A DNA stretch of 64,000 nt from an uncultured Coriobacteriaceae bacterium (GTDB lineage Bacteria; Actinomycetota; Coriobacteriia; Coriobacteriales; Atopobiaceae), in assembly GCA_902803315.1 (NCBI GenBank), contig CADCPM010000012.1:1-64000 (forward strand). Reading direction: 5' to 3'. The notes beneath the pieces were generated by a model, which saw only the letters and a program-made list of their open reading frames with translations, made no database searches and was not told where the DNA came from. The position numbers were made by a program, and so were the translations under genes. The first letter of the stretch is position 1, and each line of letters opens with the position of its first letter. This document shows positions 18,532 to 27,511 of the stretch, piece by piece.

Positions 18532-21197
18532 TGCAAGCCGGCGGCAACGCCGCTCACGGTACAGAGGATGAGGAACGTCTCATCGTCGCGCTCCTCGGGC
18601 GACAGCTCTTCGGGGGAATGCAGATTGCGTAGCGCAATTGCCTGCCCAATGGAGAGGGCGTTCACAAATGGAAGGCGCAGTCGCACGACCTGGCCCAAGA
18701 CGCGCCGTTTGGAAAGCGGCCATTCCGATTCCACGATGGCGAGCACCCAACGTCGCGTAAGTCGCATTTCGTCGAGCACGGCTTCCGTGAGCTCCGGCCT
18801 GTTGCCGAGCGAGAGATACATGCTTGCGATACGGTCGTCGACTTTCGCAAGCGACATCTCTATGTTGTCCACGAACGTGGTGAAAAGAGGCCATTGCTTG
18901 TATGCCTCGCGCAGGCGGTCCAGGTCGCCGAACTTCTCGCATGCCGTGCCCAGGCCGTACCAAGCGGCAAGGTTGACCCGTGCCTGGCTCCACGCAAAGA
19001 TCCACGGAATCGAGCGCAGGTCGTCCAAGCTCTTTGCGCCCAAGCCACGTTTGGCAGGGCGACTTCCCAAGGGCATGAGGCTAATCTCGGCCAGAGGCGT
19101 TACCGACGAGAACCACTCCGCAAAGTCTGGCGTATTAATGAGCTCGAGGTAGTGTTCGCGCGAGACGTCCCTAAGCGCGTCGGCAACGTCGACAAAGGCA
19201 CTCGTGGCCTTGTCGTTTATCGATTGCTGATGTCCGCTTGAGGCAAGTAGCGTGGCGGCGGCAATGCTCTCCACGTGGCGGCGCGCGAGCCTTGGGTCTC
19301 CGTAGCGGGCAAAAATGACCTCGCCCTGCTCCGTAAGCTTAAAGCAGCCGTTGACTGACCCGGCAGGTTGAGCCAATACGGCACGATTCGCGGGCCCGCC
19401 ACCACGGCCCACCGCACCGCCGCGTCCATGGAAGAGCGTAAGGTCAATGTCGTTGCGCTTTGCCCATGCGCCAATGGCAGCTTGCGTCTCATGCAGGGCA
19501 AAGGTGGCAGCGGTGGGACCCGCGTCCTTGGAAGAGTCCGAGTATCCGAGCATGACCTCCATCTTGCGGCCGTTTGCAGCGAGGCGTGCCTGCACGTCGG
19601 GAAGCTCGAGCATGTCGTCTAGGATGGAAACGGCGTTCCTCAGGTCCTCGAGCTGCTCGAAGAGGGGGATTACGTCCAGCACGGGTACGTCTTGCGGGTG
19701 GGCAAAGGCACATTTGGCCAGCTCGTACACGGCCGCCACATCGTTCGCGCTTTTGCAAAAGCTCACGATGTAGCGACGGCATGCGTCAACGCCGCTGCGC
19801 CGCTGAATGGTGCCGATGGCGCGGAAGGTCCCCAGCACTTCGCGCGTCATGGGGTCGCGGTCGTTGTTGTTGGCGTGCGAGCGTATGTCGGCCAAAGCAC
19901 GTTCGTGAACCACGGAGTGCTGTCGAACCTCCATCTCCACCAAGTGGAACCCAAACGTCTGCGCCTGCCAAATGAGGTCTTGAACGGGGCCGTAGGCCGG
20001 ACGCACCGCTCCGGCGCGTGCAAGCGAGTCCTGCACGATGCGCAGGTCGGCAATAAACGACTCGACATCCGCGTACATGATGTCTGCCGTTCGCGTTATG
20101 GTGGCTTCGAGCCTAAAGCTCATGGTAAGCATAACGGCACGGTGCAGCTCTGCCTCGCTGAGCTTAAGCGCGCGTTCGGTAAGGAGCTCGCTGAGCTCCA
20201 CCTGGTGACTCCAAAGGTCCTCCAGTTCCGCCGAAGGATGCGTAAGCCTTGCCTCGAAGGTAAGACTGTTTCCAACCTGCTTGCATTTGGTGGAGAGCGT
20301 CTTCAGCGCGTGCGTGCGGAACTTCTCGGCAACAATACGAGTTACACGTGCGGTAACGTTGGGGTTGCCGTCGCGGTCTGAGCCGACCCAACTGCCGAGC
20401 TTAAAGAACGCGGGGCACACGGGTGGCACGGTACCCGCCCTTTCGCCTAGCATCCACAGGTCGAAACGCCTATATACCTGTGGCACCATGGAAAAGAGGG
20501 TGTAATCGAAGATATCTATCATGGCGTCTGCCTCGTCCTCGGGCGTCGGTTTGGTGCGTCCGACGGGAGAGGTGCGGAACAGCTCGTCGATTCCCTGAAC
20601 AATGCTCTGCTCGTTGTTGGCAAGATCCATGCCTGTGAGGCGCGGGCGCTCCTCGATCATCGTGGCAATGCGGCGAATCTTTGCGACCTGTGCCATGCGT
20701 CTTGCCTCGGTGGGATGTGCGGTAAAAACGGGATGGAACTCCAAGTGATTGAGAAGGGCCAGGGCTTCGTCTGCTCCCAGCTGATTGCGGAGGTTGCCAA
20801 AGGCAAGCGTCAGCGCGTTTGCGGGATCGCCGTCTTCGGTGGGTTTCTCTCGTCCCTCGAGCGTGCGGATGGCGTCGTTTCGATAGCGCTCCTCACATAT
20901 GTTTGCCAGGTGAAAGAACGTGGCAAACGCACGCATTATTACCGACGAGGCGGAGACGTCGAGGTCCGAGATGATTTGGGTGGCTTGCAAGAGAGCCTCC
21001 GCCGAACCCTCTGGATCCTCGTCACCACGGTTGGCAGCGAACATGAGTCCCAGCAGCTTGTCAAAGATGACAAGGAGGCTTGCGTCGTATTCGCGCAGCA
21101 CACGCCTTAGGCAGCGCAAGAAAAACTTTAGATTGGCGCGCAGCGATTCGGGCACGCGCGCTTCGGAGAGTAGTACTTCGGCATTGCTTGTGGTCAT
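18519..21197 (-). CDS. ppc: Phosphoenolpyruvate carboxylase
   Basis: Carboxylates PEP to oxaloacetate, an anaplerotic step. The 892-residue protein has the catalytic motifs FTAHPTEARR, GYSDSSKDAG and FHGRGGAVGRGGGP, and ends in the invariant QNTG. The ATG at 21197 has AAGAGGAGCAAT before it; an upstream in-frame start would add 18 residues without a ribosome-binding site. Length and motifs match the bacterial-type enzyme. It faces the same way as purL downstream and the ecf genes upstream. Confidence 0.97.
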   Translation of the reverse strand: MTTSNAEVLLSEARVPESLRANLKFFLRCLRRVLREYDASLLVIFDKLLGLMFAANRGDEDPEGSAEALLQATQIISDLDVSASSVIMRAFATFFHLANICEERYRNDAIRTLEGREKPTEDGDPANALTLAFGNLRNQLGADEALALLNHLEFHPVFTAHPTEARRMAQVAKIRRIATMIEERPRLTGMDLANNEQSIVQGIDELFRTSPVGRTKPTPEDEADAMIDIFDYTLFSMVPQVYRRFDLWMLGERAGTVPPVCPAFFKLGSWVGSDRDGNPNVTARVTRIVAEKFRTHALKTLSTKCKQVGNSLTFEARLTHPSAELEDLWSHQVELSELLTERALKLSEAELHRAVMLTMSFRLEATITRTADIMYADVESFIADLRIVQDSLARAGAVRPAYGPVQDLIWQAQTFGFHLVEMEVRQHSVVHERALADIRSHANNNDRDPMTREVLGTFRAIGTIQRRSGVDACRRYIVSFCKSANDVAAVYELAKCAFAHPQDVPVLDVIPLFEQLEDLRNAVSILDDMLELPDVQARLAANGRKMEVMLGYSDSSKDAGPTAATFALHETQAAIGAWAKRNDIDLTLFHGRGGAVGRGGGPANRAVLAQPAGSVNGCFKLTEQGEVIFARYGDPRLARRHVESIAAATLLASSGHQQSINDKATSAFVDVADALRDVSREHYLELINTPDFAEWFSSVTPLAEISLMPLGSRPAKRGLGAKSLDDLRSIPWIFAWSQARVNLAAWYGLGTACEKFGDLDRLREAYKQWPLFTTFVDNIEMSLAKVDDRIASMYLSLGNRPELTEAVLDEMRLTRRWVLAIVESEWPLSKRRVLGQVVRLRLPFVNALSIGQAIALRNLHSPEELSPEERDDETFLILCTVSGVAAGLQNTG

Positions 21198-21267
21198 ATT
21201 GCTCCTCTTGGTAATCAAACCTGCCAAGTCTAGCACAGGGCTTTCCCGCATGCGGCAATTGCTAACG

Positions 21268-21308
21268 CGCGACCCTAACTAAGGGACAGTCCCCAAGTTA
21301 GGGTCGCG
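21268..21308. repeat. GGGACAG-family stem-loop B3 between ecfT and ppc
   Basis: CGCGACCCTAACT (21268-21280) pairs perfectly with AGTTAGGGTCGCG (21296-21308). The 15-base loop AAGGGACAGTCCCCA is itself palindromic at GGGACAGTCCC. It lies just after the ecfT stop and before the ppc start on the minus strand, so it may act as a terminator. Confidence 0.75.
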
Positions 21309-21311
21309 GAG

Positions 21312-22106
21312 CTATCCGATTAGGATGAGTGCCGTCACGTAGACCGCCGCAAGCAGGATGGAAAGCCAGTCGACGCCGCGCATGCGCAAGGGGTGCCAAT
21401 GGCTACGGCTTGCCCCTCCCACGTAGCAGCGTGCGTCCAGCGCCCGCGAGAGGTCGTTGGCGTGGTTGAGCGAGCTTGCCAGCAGCGACACCAATATGGG
21501 TGCCACCGCACGCACGCGCTTGATGGGAGATCCTTCACCCAAGGCGCCTCCGCGTGCCTTCTGCGCATCTATTATGGCCCTGGTCTCGTCGGCCAGCGTG
21601 GGAATAAAGCGCAGCATGAGCGAGAAGACCATGGCCAATTCGTGTCCAGGTAAGCCGATTCTTGAGAGTGGCGACAGCATGGCGTCAAAAGCGTCGGTCA
21701 ACCGCGACGGCGTGGTGGTAAGCAAAATGAGCACGCCGGCAATGACGCCAATAATCAAGCGCAGGCTGTATATGAATGCGGCGCGCACTCCGTCGGTGGT
21801 AATGCGAAGGATCCCCGCCGCAAAGACTTCGTCTCCGCTGGTCGTCACAAACAGGTTGAAGAGACCCAGCAAAAGAAGCACGAACACCACGGGCTTAATC
21901 GACTCGAGCAACTTGATTGCGGGCACACGCGCAAGAAACGCGATGGCCACAACGAATGCAAAGCCCAGTGCGAGCTGGGGAATCGTGTGTATGAAGAACA
22001 CCGACACTATGACCGCGAGGGCAGATACGACCTTGGCCCGAGGGTCCATGCGGTGAATGGGGGAATCTGCGGCAAAGTACTGGCCGAGCGAGAGCTTAAT
22101 TGCCAT
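21312..22106 (-). CDS. ecfT: ECF transporter transmembrane protein EcfT
   Basis: The energy-coupling membrane component, which links the two ATPase domains to the substrate-binding S protein. The 264 residues contain several membrane helices and the cytoplasmic coupling helices with the family's A-R-G signature (AQKARGGALGEG near residue 185). It overlaps the end of the fused ATPase gene by 11 bases. It is the last gene of the FMN-riboswitch operon ribU-ecfA-ecfT. Confidence 0.92.
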   Translation of the reverse strand: MAIKLSLGQYFAADSPIHRMDPRAKVVSALAVIVSVFFIHTIPQLALGFAFVVAIAFLARVPAIKLLESIKPVVFVLLLLGLFNLFVTTSGDEVFAAGILRITTDGVRAAFIYSLRLIIGVIAGVLILLTTTPSRLTDAFDAMLSPLSRIGLPGHELAMVFSLMLRFIPTLADETRAIIDAQKARGGALGEGSPIKRVRAVAPILVSLLASSLNHANDLSRALDARCYVGGASRSHWHPLRMRGVDWLSILLAAVYVTALILIG

Positions 22107-23850
22107 GCTGGCTCACCTCCGTTCGCGAAGAGGGTCTCGCCAGCTGCGACGCAAGGTCGGCGGCAAGCTCATCGAGCGACAGAGGCGAAGAGTCGAGTCC
22201 GAGGCGCTGCGCCCACTCAAGTGCTGTGGGCAGGCCAAGTCCGGCCCGTGTGAGCTCTTCTTTGTGTGCCGAACAGAACACCTCGTGGGGCGAACCCATG
22301 AGCATGAGTCGCGCTTGGTCCAACACGACGATCTTGTTTGCAAGGGCGGCATCGTCCATGGAATGGGTTACCTCTATGGTCGTGACGCCGTGGTTGCCTA
22401 TGTCTTTGAGTATGTTGCGCAGTTCGGCACGACCGCGAGGGTCGAGGCCAGCCGTTGGCTCGTCCAACACGATGATGCTCGGTTCCATTGCAAGGATTCC
22501 GGCAATCGCGCAAAGCCGCTGCTGGCCACCGGAAAGGTCGAAGGGCGACGCATCGTCGTAGCCAACAAGGCCAACGAGCTCAAGTGCGTGATTGCAGCGC
22601 CGTGTTACCTCGTCCTTGGGAAGGCCAAGGTTCGTGGGGCCAAACGCCACGTCCTCGGCCACCGTGTTGGCGAAGAGCTGCCTTTCGGGATGCTGCATTA
22701 CGTATCCCACGGTGCCGTGGAGACGTCGCCTGTCCCGCTTGCGCTGCGTGGAGATGCCGTTGACGGTTATGGTGCCAGAATCCGGCTTCTCCAGTGCGCA
22801 TAGCATGCGCAAAAGCGTCGACTTGCCCGAACCCGTTTGCCCCACGATGGCAACGGAAGAACCGGGCTCCACCGCAAAGCTCACGTCGTCAAGCGCCTTT
22901 CGCTCGTTGCTATAGGAGTACGACGCATGCTCCACCAAGACGGCGGGGTTCGAGGGCGTGCGTGTGGATGCGTCATTGGAAGGCTCTAAGACGCCCGTGC
23001 CCTTGTCTTCCTTGGACAAGCGCCTGAGGTCGTCCAGGAGCGCCTCCTCATCGCACGTCCAGGGGAGGCCGAGCCTCGTGGAAAGACGTGCCACAAAAGG
23101 CTCCTCCAGACCAAGGCCTTGCAGCTCCTCACCATGGGAGAAGACCTCTTCCGGCGGTCCGTCTAAAGCCACGTGCCCACGGTCGAGCACCACCACACGA
23201 TCGGCGAGCAAGGCCTCTTCCATAAAGTGGGTAATGTGCACGATCGTCGTGCCGCCTGCGGCCAAGCGGTCCATCACGCGCATTATGGCGTTGCGCCCGC
23301 GCACGTCGAGCAACGATCCCGGCTCGTCGAAGACAATCACCTTGGGCTCCATGGCAAGCGCGCCGGCAATGGCTACGCGCTGCTTTTGCCCGCCCGAAAG
23401 CCGCGTGGGGTCCGCCTTGGCATAGTCGCTCATGGCAACGCGCCGCAGCTCGCGCTCGACGCGCTGGGTAATTTGGTCTGGCGCAACTCCGAGGTTCTCG
23501 GGGCCAAAGGCGACGTCTTCCTCCACGATGGTGGTAACGATCTGGTCGTCGGGATTTTGGAACACGAGGCCTAGGCCCCTGCGCGCGCGAGTGTATGCGT
23601 CAAAGTCCACGGAATCTTGTCTGCTGGAGTCAAACACGTCTTCGCCCAAGAGCTCTACCGTGCCTTTGTCGGGCGCAAGGAGCCCGCATAGAACCGAGGC
23701 GAGCGTGGATTTGCCCGATCCGTTGGCGCCAAGAACGCAAAGGTGCTCGCCCTCAGAGATGCTCAGGCTTACGTCGTCGAGCGCCTGCGTGCCACTCTCG
23801 TAGTACAGGGTCACATGCGAAAGACATGCGATCTGGCTTGCTGTGTGCAT
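22096..23850 (-). CDS. ECF transporter ATPase, two ABC domains fused in one chain
   Basis: 584 residues holding both EcfA-type ATPase domains, which are usually two separate proteins. Domain 1 (about 8-245): Walker [18 protein letters not shown], Walker B VIVFDEPGS. Domain 2 (about 305-540): Walker A GQTGSGKST, LSGGQQRL, Walker B IIVLDEPTAGLDP. A ~60-residue linker joins them. In domain 1 the usual DEPTAGLDP reads DEPGSLLDV, suggesting unequal domains. It sits between ribU and ecfT, which implies a dedicated riboflavin transporter rather than a shared module. Confidence 0.93.
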   Translation of the reverse strand: MHTASQIACLSHVTLYYESGTQALDDVSLSISEGEHLCVLGANGSGKSTLASVLCGLLAPDKGTVELLGEDVFDSSRQDSVDFDAYTRARRGLGLVFQNPDDQIVTTIVEEDVAFGPENLGVAPDQITQRVERELRRVAMSDYAKADPTRLSGGQKQRVAIAGALAMEPKVIVFDEPGSLLDVRGRNAIMRVMDRLAAGGTTIVHITHFMEEALLADRVVVLDRGHVALDGPPEEVFSHGEELQGLGLEEPFVARLSTRLGLPWTCDEEALLDDLRRLSKEDKGTGVLEPSNDASTRTPSNPAVLVEHASYSYSNERKALDDVSFAVEPGSSVAIVGQTGSGKSTLLRMLCALEKPDSGTITVNGISTQRKRDRRRLHGTVGYVMQHPERQLFANTVAEDVAFGPTNLGLPKDEVTRRCNHALELVGLVGYDDASPFDLSGGQQRLCAIAGILAMEPSIIVLDEPTAGLDPRGRAELRNILKDIGNHGVTTIEVTHSMDDAALANKIVVLDQARLMLMGSPHEVFCSAHKEELTRAGLGLPTALEWAQRLGLDSSPLSLDELAADLASQLARPSSRTEVSQHGN

Positions 23851-23916
23851 GTGGTGCGTCTCCTACCCACTCGATTGGATGACCGGGGAGCCGCGAGGGG
23901 CGCCCCGGCCATCACC

Positions 23917-24507
23917 TTAGTTGCCGAGCGCTTTGGTAACGGGCTTGTATATGAGAGCGGTGACGACGCAGTTGATTGCGATCTTGGCCACGTTAAAGGG
24001 AAGCAGCGCGGGCACGATCATCTGTATGACGGCCTCCGTGCTCGTTCCCATGAAGATGGGGGTTATTACGAGGTTGGCAAGGATGCAGCAGGCCAGGCAT
24101 ACCACGGCGCCTACGCACATGCCAATGAGGGCCCCCTTGAACGTGGTGTTGCGCTTGTAGATGAGCGATGCGGGGAGCACCAGCGAAAGCGTTGCGATAA
24201 TGGCCATTATCATGCCGTATATGCCGCTGGACGTGGCGATGTGCGGGAGATAGGAGATGATGCTCACGGCAACGCCCGTTGCGGGGCCAAAGGCAAAGCC
24301 GGCAATGAGGGCGATGATGGCCGAGGGGTCATACTTGAGGAACGGAACACCCGGGAGGATGGGGAATTCCAAAAAGAGCGTGCATATGGCGGCAACCGCA
24401 CAAAACAGCGCGGTAATTGCTATACGCTTGGTGCTCCACCCGGAACCCTGCGCGGTGGTTGAATGCGAGTCGTGACGTGTGCTCGATGAACTTGGATTGG
24501 TAGCCAT
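23917..24507 (-). CDS. ribU: Riboflavin ECF transporter substrate-binding subunit RibU
   Basis: S component of about 196 residues with about six membrane helices. The segment FLKYDPSAIIALIAGFAFGP is characteristic of RibU proteins. The ATG at 24507 has a strong GGAGG seven bases upstream. An ATG at 24528 lies inside the FMN riboswitch and is not used. The riboswitch directly upstream supports riboflavin as substrate, and the fused ATPase and EcfT follow in the same operon. Confidence 0.93.
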   Translation of the reverse strand: MATNPSSSSTRHDSHSTTAQGSGWSTKRIAITALFCAVAAICTLFLEFPILPGVPFLKYDPSAIIALIAGFAFGPATGVAVSIISYLPHIATSSGIYGMIMAIIATLSLVLPASLIYKRNTTFKGALIGMCVGAVVCLACCILANLVITPIFMGTSTEAVIQMIVPALLPFNVAKIAINCVVTALIYKPVTKALGN

Positions 24508-24517
24508 GGCGGCCTCC

Positions 24518-24654
24518 GTTTCTCTCATCCGGACTCTTACCGTTGGCCTTGGGTTCTAACCAAGTCAGCCGCTCTTTTTCCTGCGGCGCGCGGGCTCGAG
24601 CGCACGCATGCGCCCATCACCGCCAGTGGGGAATTGCACCCCGCCCCGAAACTT
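24518..24654 (-). promoter_or_regulatory. FMN riboswitch (RFN element) controlling ribU
   Basis: Read on the minus strand: TTCGGGGCGGGGTGCAATTC, then CCCCACTGGCGGTGATGGGC, then AGCCCGCGCGCCGCAGG, and at the 3' end CCAACGGTAAGAGTCCGGAT followed by GAGAG. These match the conserved RFN blocks in order. The last block ends about 10 bases before the GGAGG of ribU, so FMN may block translation directly; no separate terminator hairpin was seen before the start. Confidence 0.93.
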
Positions 24655-24679
24655 TTGCGAGAAGCATAGCACAACGCGG

Positions 24680-24890
24680 CCTAATTGGGGACAGTCCCAG
24701 GTTTGGGCGATACGTCGCCAAACGTTGCCGCTCGCGCCACCGCCCCCACGCAGGGTCCCGCATGCGGCTCCGCGCTCGCTTCGCTCGCTCACTTCGTGAG
24801 TCGCCGCTTGCGGGTCCGGCGCGGGAGCGGTGGCGCGAGCGGCCCCAGTATCACGATGCGGACCCAAACTTGGGGCCTGTCCCAATTAGG
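24680..24890. repeat. Nested element: A-type core (A2) inside GGGACAG-type arms (B4)
   Basis: Outer arms CCTAATTGGGGACAGTCCC... (from 24680) and their near-complement ending at 24890 belong to the GGGACAG family. Inside lies an A-type palindrome in reverse orientation: arms built on CCGCTCGCGCCACCG and core CTCACTTCGTGAG. The DMT transporter stop codon (24886-24888) lies within the right outer arm. It fills the gap between the ribU leader and the transporter gene. Confidence 0.8.
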
Positions 24891-25893
24891 GCGCATCGTC
24901 GCCCGACGAGCTGGGGAGCGCAATGAGGATGATGGTGAGCACCATGAGCGCCAGACCCGCCCAGTCTGCCCACACAAAGGCGGTGCCCAGCCACAAGGCG
25001 CTTATTACCGTGGCGCTTACGGGCTCGACCGCTCCCAGCATGTTGCCCGCCACTGGCCCCACAATGGAGATGCCGTGCAGGAACAGGCCGTAGGCGCCAA
25101 AGGTCCCCACAAGAACCGCCACGGCCAACACAACATAGCCCATCGCGTCGAGCGACAGGAGCTGTGGCAGGTCGCGGGCGCCGGTGCCGGTAATCAGGCA
25201 TACGACCGCGCCCGTAAGCCCTCCAAAGAGCATGCCCATTCCCGTAACGGCAAAGCTTCCCCAACGCTCGAAGAGTGGCTTGGGGTACATGGTGTAAAAC
25301 GTGGCCGCGGCAGCGGTGGCCAGGCCAAACGCGAGGCCAAGCGGGGGGAGCTTGAGCTCCTGCGGGTTGGCGTGCGTGGTAATAAGAAACGTCGCCGCGA
25401 GCGCGCACAAAAGCGCGCACATCTCGAGCCCGCGAGGCCGGCGTCTCATAACAATGCAGGTGACGCCCAGCACCATAACGATGTTGAGGCTTTGCAGAAC
25501 GGTTGCGGTTCCTGCGTTGGTGTACAGAATCGTAGTCGCGTAGAGGGCGGAGTTAAGGAACAGGCCGCATGAGCCAAATATGAGCAGACGCCGCAGCGTG
25601 TCTCTGTTGGCAAGGATCTCCTTGAGCCGCTCTCGGTCTCGAAGGACGAGGACCAGCAAAAACACCAATCCCGCGCCGAGTTCGCGCACGGTGGTGATCG
25701 TAAGCGAACTGAGGGAGGACGAGGCAAAGAGGTACTGCACGCAGGTGCCCGAGAAGCCCCAGGCCACGGCACCCAGGAGCGTGGATGCCACGCCGATCAC
25801 CATGCGCCCGCCCAGTCGCGATGGTTGCTCCGCTCGCTTTTGCGTTATTGAAGTGGGCGTCCGCTTTGTTGTCTTCTCGAGGGGTATGTCCAT
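24886..25893 (-). CDS. EamA/DMT-family permease
   Basis: 335 residues with about ten hydrophobic segments in two EamA-like repeats: GAVAWGFSGTCVQYLFA near the N-terminus, and a second half opening near GLAFGLATAAAATFYTMYPKPL. These are drug/metabolite-superfamily transporters, and the substrate cannot be told from sequence. The ATG at 25893 has GGGA upstream. aroD ends 62 bp upstream on the same strand, so the two may be cotranscribed. The stop codon lies inside a repeat arm. Confidence 0.88.
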   Translation of the reverse strand: MDIPLEKTTKRTPTSITQKRAEQPSRLGGRMVIGVASTLLGAVAWGFSGTCVQYLFASSSLSSLTITTVRELGAGLVFLLVLVLRDRERLKEILANRDTLRRLLIFGSCGLFLNSALYATTILYTNAGTATVLQSLNIVMVLGVTCIVMRRRPRGLEMCALLCALAATFLITTHANPQELKLPPLGLAFGLATAAAATFYTMYPKPLFERWGSFAVTGMGMLFGGLTGAVVCLITGTGARDLPQLLSLDAMGYVVLAVAVLVGTFGAYGLFLHGISIVGPVAGNMLGAVEPVSATVISALWLGTAFVWADWAGLALMVLTIILIALPSSSGDDAP

Positions 25894-25955
25894 GGGGTCC
25901 CTTTCTCGCGCGCACCATTGTACTCCGCAAGAGGAAGGTCGCAGGTCACGTTGCA

Positions 25956-26714
25956 CTACAAAATGTTGTACAGACGATCGAGAAGTTCGATTGCCTCATG
26001 GAGTCCTACTTGTCCTGGGGCGGACGGCTTGCCCAAGGCGCAAAAGGTAAGCGCGTTGCCGCACGCCTGACCTGCAAGGCGCGAAAGCTTGCCGTGCGCT
26101 CCCATGGCCATGGTTATAAGGGGCCTCTGAAGTTCGTCGCATGCCTGTACGGACGCCTCCATAAGGTGTAGGCAGTCGACCGTGCTGTGGGCCATAACGG
26201 CGAGCTTGGGCAAGTCGGCGCCGAGGTCAGCCATGCGGGTGAGTTGGTTAACCATGTTTTCCACGCCGGGCGTTCCTGCAAAGTCGTGGTTCGAGACAAT
26301 CGTCGGCGTCTGCTTTGCATGCGCTTCGCGAATCAAGGCCTCTGCGATATGAGCGCCCACGCACGCCTCTATGTCCACTAGGTCTGCCGCCTCGTGTTGG
26401 ATAGTTGCACTCACAAGTCCGCGATAGTCTTCGGCGGAGATAGCGCTCTGGCCTCCCTGCGGTGCACTGCGAAAGGTAAAGACCAGCGGGGTGTGCGGCA
26501 ACAAGGCTCTTAGCCGACGTCCAACATGCGCCACGGTTGCGCAGTCGTGGCAATCCCCAAAAAAGTCGGCGCGCCATTCCACGCAGTCGGCACCAGCGGC
26601 AACTGCGCGCTCGGCCGTGCGCAGGAGCGCGTCCTCGCTTGCATCCATAAGCGACACGATGGTCTTGGGGCGCCCCTCGCCAATGCGAACGCCCTTTACG
26701 TCTATGGTCGTCAT
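25956..26714 (-). CDS. aroD: Type I 3-dehydroquinate dehydratase
   Basis: Shikimate pathway: 3-dehydroquinate to 3-dehydroshikimate through a Schiff base. The 252 residues match the class I size. The catalytic His lies in VSNHDF (about 141) and the Schiff-base Lys in DLPKLAVMA (about 169). Substrate-binding Glu/Arg are in DCVEWRAD and VDIEA. The ATG at 26714 is preceded by GAGGAAGGG. No other aro gene is nearby. Palindrome A3 lies 38 bp upstream of the start. Confidence 0.95.
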   Translation of the reverse strand: MTTIDVKGVRIGEGRPKTIVSLMDASEDALLRTAERAVAAGADCVEWRADFFGDCHDCATVAHVGRRLRALLPHTPLVFTFRSAPQGGQSAISAEDYRGLVSATIQHEAADLVDIEACVGAHIAEALIREAHAKQTPTIVSNHDFAGTPGVENMVNQLTRMADLGADLPKLAVMAHSTVDCLHLMEASVQACDELQRPLITMAMGAHGKLSRLAGQACGNALTFCALGKPSAPGQVGLHEAIELLDRLYNIL

Positions 26715-26751
26715 CAGACCCTTCCTCAAAAGACGGCAGGATACATCGGAA

Positions 26752-26863
26752 ACTGCTCGCGCCCCGCGGCCGCGCGGCTCGCAAGCGGCGACTCGCGAAG
26801 CGAGTGAGCGAAGCGAGCGCGGAGTCGCATGCGAAACGGCGCGGCCGCGGGGGCGCGAGCAGT
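26752..26863. repeat. Palindromic element A3
   Basis: Arms of about 24 bases (ACTGCTCGCGCCCC...GCGCGGCC) pair across 112 bp with one bulge. The core hairpin reads CTCGCGAAGCGAG, where other copies have CTCACGAAGTGAG: a compensatory G-C for A-T change. It is separated from A4 by about 86 bp and lies upstream of aroD. Confidence 0.8.
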
Positions 26864-26949
26864 AATACTCGTCGGTACCGATAATACCTTACCAAGGGGC
26901 GCACCGCCCATTTGTCTTGGGGAAGTACTATTATCGAAGTGGAACATGA

Positions 26950-27069
26950 GTTACTGCCCACGCTCCCTCACCCATGCTGGCCCGTATGCGGCGACTCGCG
27001 AAGCGAGTGAGCGAAGCGAGCGCGGAGCCGCTGGCGGGTCGGCATGGGTGAGGGAGCGTGGGCAGTAAC
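26950..27069. repeat. Palindromic element A4, perfect 28-bp arms with GTTAC/GTAAC ends
   Basis: GTTACTGCCCACGCTCCCTC... (26950-26977) is exactly complementary to 27042-27069. The core CTCGCGAAGCGAG, with GCGAAGCGAGCGCGG after it, matches A3. The arms share no sequence with A3 beyond the terminal ACTG. It sits in the region between divergent aroD and the small gene at 27145. Confidence 0.85.
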
Positions 27070-27144
27070 GAGCACGATGGCTGTGTGTCCGATAAGACGC
27101 TTCGTCTTTTGCGGATGCGCGGGGAAAGGGCTGGTGAGTGAGGT

Positions 27145-27393
27145 ATGGCGCGGAGCAAGTTGGTGCGCGACACTACGCGCGAGGAGCGCATTCAAATCGT
27201 ACAGGAAGCGCTCGCGTGGGGAGACGACTGCGACGGCACGTCGAGCCAGACGAGAGGCGTGGACGCCATGTACGAGCCATACATAGAGGGAAGGATGGAG
27301 CTTGCGGAGTGCAACCGCCTGAGCGCGGCCACCACCTACGTACAAAGCGATCGCAATCGCCCAAGCACGGGTTCGTGCATCATGGGTCGCTAG
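27145..27393 (+). CDS. Small hypothetical protein, 82 residues
   Basis: Begins MARSKLVRDTTREERIQIVQEALAWGDDCDGT, contains the acidic MYEPYIEGRMELAE, and ends RPSTGSCIMGR. It has no signal peptide or membrane segment. GGTGAGTGAGGT precedes the ATG, a weak ribosome-binding site. I believe it is real because its amino-acid composition is protein-like and a hairpin (27416-27442) follows the stop. The function is unknown. It is isolated between palindrome A4 and array D2. Confidence 0.55.
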   Translation: MARSKLVRDTTREERIQIVQEALAWGDDCDGTSSQTRGVDAMYEPYIEGRMELAECNRLSAATTYVQSDRNRPSTGSCIMGR

Positions 27394-27415
27394 GCCGCGG
27401 CGGGATGCGACCCTT

Positions 27416-27442
27416 TCAAGAGGCGAACGGTGCGCCTTTTGA
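27416..27442 (+). terminator. Possible terminator after the small gene
   Basis: TCAAGAGGCG (27416-27425) pairs with CGCCTTTTGA (27433-27442) with one wobble and a 7-base loop. No T-run follows outside the stem. Confidence 0.4.
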
Positions 27443-27511
27443 GGTGTGAGAGGTACCGCTTGCCTTTGCACGGCGGCGTGTTGCCAATCAAATCGTGCGA
27501 CCTGTTGCATG

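Noticed and set aside
24565..24885. A 106-codon frame across the ribU leader and nested palindrome
   Set aside because: It covers the FMN riboswitch and a repeat element; its sequence is only the translation of palindromes.
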